This document shows positions 30,805-36,603 of a DNA stretch of 36,603 bases, piece after piece. The position numbers were made by a program, and so were the translations under genes. Source of the stretch: Bacilli bacterium (GTDB taxonomy: Bacteria > Bacillota_I > Bacilli_A > RFN20 > CAG-826); assembly GCA_017447725.1 (NCBI GenBank), contig JAFSMX010000034.1:1-36603 (forward strand), written 5' to 3'. The notes beneath the pieces were generated by a model, which saw only the letters and a program-made list of their open reading frames with translations, had not been told where the DNA came from and made no database searches. How positions within the stretch are numbered: position 1 is the stretch's first letter; each line of letters starts with the position of its first letter.

Positions 30805-31380
30805 ATGGATTTCATTCAAATTTTAGAACAAGAAAACATCCAATCAAAGTTCTTTCCTAAAGGAACTGTTCTTTTTCATGAAGGAGATGAATGTCAAAAC
30901 ATTGGGTTAGTTAAAACCGGTTACATTCGCATTCAATCGTATTCGATCAAAGGAACGGAAATTGTCTATAACGAGATTAAGCCAAATGATTTTTTCGGTG
31001 TTCATCTGGTTTTTGATCAAAATAACAAATACCGTGGAAATGTTGTCGCAATTGAAGATTGTCAAATCTTCGTTATTTCTAAAGTAGAGTTCCAAAGACT
31101 TATACAAGAAAATACCGAATTCTTCTTAGAATTCATGAAACTAGAATCTTCGTTCGTGAAATCACTTAATCAGCATATCAAACTGTTAACATTATCTAGC
31201 GCTGAGGAGCGTTTTATTTTCTATCTTCAATCCAACGGCGGACAAATCACATACAAGAGCATCACCACACTTGCTCAAAGTGTTCATTTAGAGCGAGAGA
31301 CTCTGTCTCGCCTTATTTCAAAATTAGAAAAAAGGCATCTCATCAGACGCCTTTCTCATCAAATAATTTTACTAAACTAG
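30805..31380 (+). CDS. CRP/FNR-family transcriptional regulator
   Basis: A 191-residue regulator with an N-terminal cyclic-nucleotide-type beta roll ([23 protein letters not shown]), a dimer helix around 110-140 and a C-terminal winged helix. The recognition helix [16 protein letters not shown] has the R-E-x3-R arrangement that reads GTGA in CRP. Only two cysteines are present, so the four-cysteine Fe-S site of FNR is absent; the classical cAMP pocket is not evident either, and the signal is unknown. It likely binds the palindrome 8 nt upstream, activating the divergent ABC operon and controlling itself. It converges with deoB in a 4-bp overlap, CTAG. Confidence 0.88.
   Translation: MDFIQILEQENIQSKFFPKGTVLFHEGDECQNIGLVKTGYIRIQSYSIKGTEIVYNEIKPNDFFGVHLVFDQNNKYRGNVVAIEDCQIFVISKVEFQRLIQENTEFFLEFMKLESSFVKSLNQHIKLLTLSSAEERFIFYLQSNGGQITYKSITTLAQSVHLERETLSRLISKLEKRHLIRRLSHQIILLN
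31328..31354 (-). terminator. Terminator of deoB, embedded in the regulator gene
   Basis: On the minus strand AAAGGC and GCCTTT with inner TCT/AGA pairing form a hairpin followed by six T residues, 23 nt beyond the deoB stop. The plus strand of these bases encodes KRHLIRRLS at the C-terminus of the regulator. Confidence 0.65.
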
Positions 31381-32573
31381 TCTTCAAGAAGTTCTTTGAT
31401 TGGTTTTCCAATCATGTTATCAGCTTTCTTAAGACCGAAGTTTGCTAAGATGGTTTCACCAATATCAGCGAAGCATTCACGTTCTTCCAGATATTTACCA
31501 TGTTTGAATGATTTGCTAAAGCAAAGTAGAGGAACTTTTTCACGGGTATGATCTGTGCCAGTGTGGGTTGGATCATTTCCGTGGTCAGCAGTAACCATAA
31601 TTAAGTCATCTTCTTTAGAAGCTTCCATGAGTTCACCAAGTTGAACATCGAATTCTTCAAGAGCTTTTCCATATCCGAGTGGATTACGACGATGGCCGTA
31701 TTCAGAGTCGAATTCAACTAAGTTGATGTAACATAAACCTTCAAAGTCATGGTTCTTACATTCATCAATGGTTTTTTCCATTCCGTCTTTGTTGGAAACG
31801 GTTTTTTGAGTTTTAACAACACCGGAACCATTGAAGATGTCCCCAATCTTACCAATGCAGGAAACCATATAACCATTCTTTTCAAGAATGTTCATCGCAG
31901 TAGTTCCGCTTGGGGAGAGAGCTAAGTCATGACGGTTTGGTGTTCTTTTGAAGTTACTTGGATTATCACCGATGTATGGACGAGCGATAACACGTCCGAC
32001 GTAGTATTCTGGGCGTAAGCAGATTTCACGAGCGATTTCACAGCAACGATATAATTCTTGAACGCCAGTAACTTCTTCGTGAGCTGCAATCTGTAAAACA
32101 GAGTCTGCGGAAGTATAGACGATTAAAGAATTTTCACGCATTTGTTGTTCGCCAAGTTCTTTAATAATTTCGGTTCCACTGGCAGCTTTATTTCCGATTA
32201 ATTTATGACCAGTTTTTTCCGCAAGTTCATCCATTAAAGCTTTTGGGAAACCAGTATCGGTAAATGTAATGAATGGTTTAGTTGTATAAATACCCATCAT
32301 TTCCCAGTGACCAGTCATGGTGTCTTTACCGTTACTTGCTTCTCTAAGTCTCATGCTATAAGCATGTGGATGGTTAACTTTTGTTGTTCCTTTAACAGGA
32401 GCAAGATCACCAATACCAAGGGAATTCATGTTTGGAACGTTTAATCCACCACATTTTTCTGCGGTATGAACCCAGGTATTTGTTCCTTTATCGCCAAACT
32501 TTTCTGCATCTGGCATTTCGCCAATACCGGCTGAGTCAGTGACGATAACGAATATTCTTTTGAATTTTTTCAT
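31377..32573 (-). CDS. deoB: Phosphopentomutase
   Basis: A 398-residue alkaline-phosphatase-superfamily mutase that interconverts ribose or deoxyribose 1- and 5-phosphates. [13 protein letters not shown] holds the first metal ligand D13, [11 protein letters not shown] contains the phosphorylated threonine, and [20 protein letters not shown] holds further metal ligands. AGGAG precedes the ATG. It follows xerD on the same strand, as in B. subtilis (ripX-drm), although purine nucleoside phosphorylase is not next. Its product feeds DeoC (3486-4130). Confidence 0.96.
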   Translation of the reverse strand: MKKFKRIFVIVTDSAGIGEMPDAEKFGDKGTNTWVHTAEKCGGLNVPNMNSLGIGDLAPVKGTTKVNHPHAYSMRLREASNGKDTMTGHWEMMGIYTTKPFITFTDTGFPKALMDELAEKTGHKLIGNKAASGTEIIKELGEQQMRENSLIVYTSADSVLQIAAHEEVTGVQELYRCCEIAREICLRPEYYVGRVIARPYIGDNPSNFKRTPNRHDLALSPSGTTAMNILEKNGYMVSCIGKIGDIFNGSGVVKTQKTVSNKDGMEKTIDECKNHDFEGLCYINLVEFDSEYGHRRNPLGYGKALEEFDVQLGELMEASKEDDLIMVTADHGNDPTHTGTDHTREKVPLLCFSKSFKHGKYLEERECFADIGETILANFGLKKADNMIGKPIKELLED

Positions 32574-32604
32574 ATGAAACTCCTAAAACGTGAATTATTT
32601 TAAA

Positions 32605-33483
32605 CTATTTTCTTTTGCTATACAAATCATACGCTTCAAGAATTCGTCGAGTAGAGATATTTAAATAAATCTGTGTTGTCGCAATATTGCTATGACCAAG
32701 CATTTCTTGAACAGTACGGATGTCAGCACTACTTTCTAAAAGATGAGTTGCAAAGCAATGTCTTAAGGTATGAGGGGAAATTTCCTCTTGAATTCCAACC
32801 ATTTCAGCGTACTTTTTGACTTGTAAAAAGAAGTATTGTCGAGAAAGAGGTTTACCATAACGATTTAAGAAAACAATTTCGCTTCTCGCACCAGGATTTT
32901 TCTTTCGGCCGTGCTCAAGGTATCTCACTAAATATTCTTTCGCGAACTCGCCAAACGGAACCTTTCTTTGCTTGCTTCCTTTACCAATAACCGTGATGAT
33001 TCCTCTTTCTAATGAGATGTTTTTCATTTTTAATGAAAGAAGTTCACTTACTCTTAATCCTGAAGCATACATGATTTCGAGCATTGCTCGGTCTCGTTCA
33101 CCTTCTGGTTTATCTAAATCAGGTGCTTCGAGTAGTTTTTCAACTTGCTCTACGCTCAAAATAGATGGAAGATGTTTCATTCCCTTAGGTATTTCAACTT
33201 CATTCATTGGGACATGGACAAAATCTTCTTTTTCCAAGAAAACATAGAAGTTTTTAAGGGAAGATAATCGACGAGCAATTGTTGCAGTCGACATTTCTTT
33301 TTTACTCTGGATACGAATGAAATCGCCAATGTCAGTCGGTTGAATTTCTTCGGTATCATTATATTTGAATTCTTTAAAGAATTCGTTTAAATCGTAAGCA
33401 TAAGAAAGAATTGTGTCACTAGATAAACCTTTCTCGACTCTTAAATGTTGAAAAAATAGTTCTTTAGCGCGATTAACGTCCAT
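32605..33483 (-). CDS. xerD: Tyrosine recombinase XerD
   Basis: A 292-residue site-specific recombinase for chromosome dimer resolution. The catalytic set is complete: R144 (ASGLRVSE), K168 (GKGSKQRK), H238 and R241 (HTLRH), H264 (LGHSN) and Y273 (IYLN). The SAM-like N-terminal domain spans about 1-95. Linkage to deoB matches B. subtilis ripX, favouring XerD over XerC. The start overlaps the end of dinB by 11 bp. The probable target dif lies at 28921-28948, and another copy of the XerD arm at 34707-34717. Confidence 0.93.
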   Translation of the reverse strand: MDVNRAKELFFQHLRVEKGLSSDTILSYAYDLNEFFKEFKYNDTEEIQPTDIGDFIRIQSKKEMSTATIARRLSSLKNFYVFLEKEDFVHVPMNEVEIPKGMKHLPSILSVEQVEKLLEAPDLDKPEGERDRAMLEIMYASGLRVSELLSLKMKNISLERGIITVIGKGSKQRKVPFGEFAKEYLVRYLEHGRKKNPGARSEIVFLNRYGKPLSRQYFFLQVKKYAEMVGIQEEISPHTLRHCFATHLLESSADIRTVQEMLGHSNIATTQIYLNISTRRILEAYDLYSKRK

Positions 33484-34669
33484 GTTTTTTCTCCTTTAAG
33501 ATGTCGGATGCTCTCATGAACGTTTCACTTTTCATTCTTCGGTTCAGTTCTCGGATGAGATCGCGAGTGGCATTCTTCTCATCGTTTTCGTCAAAGTTAT
33601 CAAATATTGATAATTGTTCGACATAATCCGATGCATAAATCAGATTTTGAAGAGTTACACCACACAAACGAATTTCTTGTCCGTTTAAATTCTTCTCTAA
33701 AAGAATCGATGCTTCATTAAAGATAGTTTCAAAGTCGTTAGTTGGTTTATTTAGCTTAACTGACCGATTAATCATCTTAAAATCATTTGTCTTTAAGACA
33801 AGTTGGACGTTGGAACCAATTTTATCTTTTTGTTTTGCTTCATCAGAGACTTCTTTAGAAAGGTCTCTTAGATAGCCTTTTATTTCTTCAAAGTCAGATG
33901 AATCGCGAATAAATGTTGTCGAGTGTCCAATGGATTTAGGATCCCACGGTTCGACATCGACCTCATCACTTCCATATCCGTTAATCCAGTCTTTAATTAC
34001 ATAGTAAAACTTACCAAAAGCATTCTTAACTTCGAGGTTATCTTCATTAACTAGCTTTGCTAAATCACCAATTGTTTTAATTCCAATTGCTTCAAGTCGA
34101 GGCGCAGTTTTCTTTCCAATTCCATAAAACGAGGAGATTGGTAGAGGATCGAGCATTTTACGAACATCTTTTCGACGAATAATCGTGATTCCCATTGGTT
34201 TCTTCATATCACTTGCCATTTTGGCAAGGAACTTTGTTGGAGCAACACCAATGGAGCATTTTAATCCAATTGTCTGAAGGAGCTTATTCTGAAAATCCTC
34301 GAGATACTTCACCACATCTTTCACATTGGAAAGTTGTTTGGTCATGTCGACATAACATTCATCAATCGAGGCTTTCTCAATAATTGGTGAGTATTGTTTA
34401 ACAAAGTTAAAGAACTCTTTTGATTTACGACTATAGAGTTCATAATGTCCAGGAATGACAATCGCGTTTGGGCATAATTCCAGAGCTTTAAAAGTTGGTT
34501 GTCCACTATGAACGCCGTATTTTCTAGCTTCATAAGAACAGGTTGAAACAATTCCGCCACGTCCACTATGTCCAATAATGACTGGCTTACCAATCAAGGT
34601 TGGATTAACTAGTTCTTCGCAGCGAACAAAGAAGGTATTTAGATCGATGTGCAAAATGATTTTGCTCAT
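33473..34669 (-). CDS. dinB: DNA polymerase IV (Y family)
   Basis: A 398-residue translesion polymerase. Metal-binding residues are D9 (HIDLNTFF), D103 and E104 (SIDECYVDM). The second aspartate of the common DMD motif is asparagine here (N11), which is not a metal ligand in the family. The fingers and little-finger domains follow, and the C-terminus lacks an obvious beta-clamp motif beyond QLSIF near 360, which fits the QLxLF clamp-binding form. The ATG lies 6 nt after TAAAAT or 8 nt after TATAAA, so the mRNA is probably leaderless. xerD overlaps by 11 bp. Confidence 0.93.
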   Translation of the reverse strand: MSKIILHIDLNTFFVRCEELVNPTLIGKPVIIGHSGRGGIVSTCSYEARKYGVHSGQPTFKALELCPNAIVIPGHYELYSRKSKEFFNFVKQYSPIIEKASIDECYVDMTKQLSNVKDVVKYLEDFQNKLLQTIGLKCSIGVAPTKFLAKMASDMKKPMGITIIRRKDVRKMLDPLPISSFYGIGKKTAPRLEAIGIKTIGDLAKLVNEDNLEVKNAFGKFYYVIKDWINGYGSDEVDVEPWDPKSIGHSTTFIRDSSDFEEIKGYLRDLSKEVSDEAKQKDKIGSNVQLVLKTNDFKMINRSVKLNKPTNDFETIFNEASILLEKNLNGQEIRLCGVTLQNLIYASDYVEQLSIFDNFDENDEKNATRDLIRELNRRMKSETFMRASDILKEKKHGR

Positions 34670-34675
34670 ACTTCT

Positions 34676-34683
34676 ATTTTATA
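34676..34683 (-). promoter_or_regulatory. -10 element of dinB-xerD, leaderless
   Basis: TATAAAAT on the minus strand. Taking TAAAAT as the hexamer, the ATG at 34669 is exactly 6 nt downstream; taking TATAAA gives a 2-nt leader. Confidence 0.5.
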
Positions 34684-34690
34684 GAGCATA

Positions 34691-34731
34691 AAAAAATCAT
34701 TCAATATTATGTTAACCATAACTCGAATGAT
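34691..34731 (-). terminator. Terminator of dxs
   Basis: On the minus strand ATCATTC and GAATGAT (34725-34731 and 34696-34702) form the outer stem, with TTATG/CATAA as an inner stem, followed by a T run. The inner stem overlaps the XerD-arm copy at 34707-34717. Confidence 0.65.
34707..34717 (+). other. Isolated copy of the dif XerD arm
   Basis: TTATGTTAACC is identical to the right arm of the dif site, in the same orientation, within a shared 15-mer (34704-34718 and 28935-28949). The flanking bases do not resemble the XerC arm, so it is a half-site only. It also lies in the dxs terminator loop, so chance is possible. Confidence 0.4.
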
Positions 34732-34734
34732 CTT

Positions 34735-36597
34735 TTATTTTAAATGTTCAATAATTTGTTCTGGAAGTAACCCAAATGATTCAAGTTGTTCCGTGATTGT
34801 GGCTTGTTTAACAAAAATGTTTGGCACGCAATAAGCCGAAATAAGGCCCCTAAATTTCATTTGCGATAATTTAAGCGTCACAAGAGAAACAAGGCCTCCT
34901 TGGGTGCTATACGCATCGTAAATAACGATTTTGTCGTAATCCTTGAGGCTCGAAAGTGCTTCTTCATCAATCGGATTGATAAATAAGGCATTGTAAATTG
35001 TGCAATCAAGGCCTTCTTTTTCGACTAGGTGATCTAGTTCACGAACAAGGTGTCCAACACCAATAACAGCGACCTTCTTTGATTTACTTTCACGTAGTTT
35101 TAACCATTTTCCAAAGGAAAGTTGTTCATCTTTTCCCTCTTCAAGGCATGTTGCACGTGGGTAACGAATTGCAAAAACGCCATGGTTATTAAATGATTCG
35201 TCATATAAAAATTCAGCTTCCTTACGTGATGAAGGCATTGTAATAACCACTCCAGGAATCGTCGATAAGAATGCTGCATCATAGATGCCTTGGTGTGTTT
35301 CACCATCACGACCAACTAAACCAGCTCGATCAACCAAGATAGTTGCGTTAGCTTTTGTACGTGCCATATCATGAGCGATTTCATCGTATGCACGTTGCAT
35401 AAATGTCGAATAAATCGAAATAATTGGGTGGAATCCACCACGAGATAAACCACCAGAAAGAGTTGCTGCGTGTTCTTCGGCTATGCCGACGTCTAAGCTT
35501 CTTTCTAGGAATTGTTTTAAAACTTCATCTATTTCAGCACCGTCTGTTGTTGCTGGAGAGATTAAGAAAGCATCCTGATGTTTTTCCATCTCTTTTAGAG
35601 ATAATTCAGCAAAAACTTTGGACCAAGACACATTTTTAGAACTCTTTAACGGTTCACCATCTTGTACTTTAAATGGAGCAACACCGTGCCAAGATCCTTT
35701 AATGTCGTTTTCGGCTAATTCATAACCTTTACCTTTGGTAGTACAAACGTGTAGCACCACAGATTTCTCAGTATTTGATACGCGTTTGAACGCTTTTTCA
35801 AGCTTGCGAATATTGTGTCCGTCAACTGGACCAATATAAGCAAAACCAATGTCACTAAAGATATTTGGAGATGTTAAATGACGTTTAAACCAGTTCTTAA
35901 TACGAAGAGTAAGATTATAAATCTTCTTGCCCACTTTAGTGCGAACCATCACACGGCGGTAACCATATTTAATTCTGTTATATCCAGCGGCTGTAGAAAG
36001 CTTACCAAACGTTTTTGATAAAGCGCCAACTGGCTTAGAAATTGACATACCATTATCATTTATAATGATAACTACCTTGTGTTTTCCTGTTGCTAAATTG
36101 TTCAATCCTTCAAAGGCTAATCCAGAAGAAATTGATCCATCACCGATAAGAGCGATAACGTTATAATTTTCACCTTTTAAATCACGAGCGATGGCAAAGC
36201 CATTAGCAGCAGAAAGTGATGTTGATGAGTGACCAGCGTCGAAACAATCATAGACTGATTCATCAATTTTCTGGAAACCAGAAATGCCATTTGTTTGGCG
36301 TAAGTTTTCTAATGGTCTTCCTGTAAGGATTTTATGCGTATAACATTGGTGACCAACGTCGAAAATCAGCTTATCCTTTGATAAATCAAAGAAATGCTCA
36401 ATTGCAATCGTTAGTTCCACCACACCGAGATTACTAGAAAGATGTCCACCGTTTTTAGCGGTACAGCGGATAATCTCTTTACGAATGTCGTCAGCTAAAA
36501 CATCAAGCTCAGAATAGGAAAGATTTTTCAAAAATGAAGGATCTTTGATTTCGTTGAGATTAATGTGTTTAACCTTGTTAACTTTACTCTTAGACAT
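34735..36597 (-). CDS. dxs: 1-Deoxy-D-xylulose-5-phosphate synthase
   Basis: A 620-residue thiamine-diphosphate enzyme that condenses pyruvate and glyceraldehyde 3-phosphate, the entry to the MEP pathway and to thiamine and pyridoxal precursors. GGHLSSNLG (50-58), VGHQCYTHK (81-89), FDAGHSSTS (119-127) and the ThDP motif starting GDGSISSGLAFEGLNN (152) are present; the transketolase-type middle domain has HDMARTKAN and DRAGLVGRDGETHQG. The full gene fits within the window, with its ATG 6 bp from the right edge, so its promoter is not visible. With ispG and ispH here the pathway is present, though dispersed. Confidence 0.95.
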   Translation of the reverse strand: MSKSKVNKVKHINLNEIKDPSFLKNLSYSELDVLADDIRKEIIRCTAKNGGHLSSNLGVVELTIAIEHFFDLSKDKLIFDVGHQCYTHKILTGRPLENLRQTNGISGFQKIDESVYDCFDAGHSSTSLSAANGFAIARDLKGENYNVIALIGDGSISSGLAFEGLNNLATGKHKVVIIINDNGMSISKPVGALSKTFGKLSTAAGYNRIKYGYRRVMVRTKVGKKIYNLTLRIKNWFKRHLTSPNIFSDIGFAYIGPVDGHNIRKLEKAFKRVSNTEKSVVLHVCTTKGKGYELAENDIKGSWHGVAPFKVQDGEPLKSSKNVSWSKVFAELSLKEMEKHQDAFLISPATTDGAEIDEVLKQFLERSLDVGIAEEHAATLSGGLSRGGFHPIISIYSTFMQRAYDEIAHDMARTKANATILVDRAGLVGRDGETHQGIYDAAFLSTIPGVVITMPSSRKEAEFLYDESFNNHGVFAIRYPRATCLEEGKDEQLSFGKWLKLRESKSKKVAVIGVGHLVRELDHLVEKEGLDCTIYNALFINPIDEEALSSLKDYDKIVIYDAYSTQGGLVSLVTLKLSQMKFRGLISAYCVPNIFVKQATITEQLESFGLLPEQIIEHLK

Positions 36598-36603
36598 TTA
36601 CTA

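Noticed and set aside
31390-31420. GATTGG/CCAATC hairpin as terminator of the CRP/FNR gene
   Set aside because: The stem is good but no T run follows on the plus strand.

Overview
The window is a chromosomal segment of a low-GC Bacillota, most likely a Bacilli/Mollicutes-related lineage (Acholeplasma, RF39 or Erysipelotrichia-like). This is inferred from AT-rich codon use, gene order shared with Bacillus subtilis, C+ forms of bL32 and bL33, a fused nadD-yqeK and leaderless promoters. TGA is a normal stop (ybeY and trmK end in TGA overlapping the next ATG), so this is not a TGA=Trp mollicute. I see no phage, CRISPR, rRNA or tRNA. The only mobile DNA is the 3' tail of an IS3-type transposase at the left edge.

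Layout. 1-141 IS tail. 252-3172 guanine-deaminase-like protein, TM2-like membrane protein, rsmE, mtaB. 3267-4322 rpmF, deoC, rpsU. 4436-5608 a C39 protease joined to an ABC-type membrane domain without ATPase. 5698-14147 the classic ybeY-cdd-era-recO-glyQS-dnaG-rpoD-trmK-nif3 run. 14136-18349 ispH (-), cshB-like helicase, nfo, ispG (-). 18437-20084 rpmG, MBL hydrolase, efp, UPF0154. 20308-25716 plsY (-), parE, parC. 25821-28921 yqeG, yqeH, nadD-yqeK, rsfS. 29071-30748 NitT/TauT-like ABC permease and lipoprotein (-), facing a CRP/FNR regulator (+) across a perfect palindrome. 31377-36597 deoB, xerD, dinB, dxs (-).

The main discovery is a probable dif site at 28921-28948, directly after rsfS. 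It has the 11+6+11 Xer architecture and closely matches the E. coli and B. subtilis dif sequences as I remember them. Gene orientation flips there: 30 of 33 genes to its left are on +, 6 of 7 to its right are on -. The window therefore appears to span the replication terminus, with xerD 3.7 kb away and a second copy of the XerD arm at 34707-34717. It is notable that rpoD, dnaG, parE/parC and ribosomal protein genes lie so near a terminus.

Other patterns cut across genes. Many promoters are extended -10 (TGN then TATAAT-like), and several place the start codon exactly where transcription should begin (ispH, ispG, yqeG; also dnaG, dinB, the ABC lipoprotein and the TM2-like gene), implying leaderless mRNAs. 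Convergent genes carry intrinsic terminators inside the neighbour's coding sequence. TTAGTAG-like repeats with an exact 11-nt period sit at the 3' ends of at least three genes, two of them beside consensus DnaA boxes. Functionally the genes cover translation and ribosome assembly, DNA replication, repair and chromosome segregation, the MEP isoprenoid pathway (dxs, ispG, ispH), nucleoside salvage (cdd, deoC, deoB, guanine-deaminase-like) and phospholipid synthesis.
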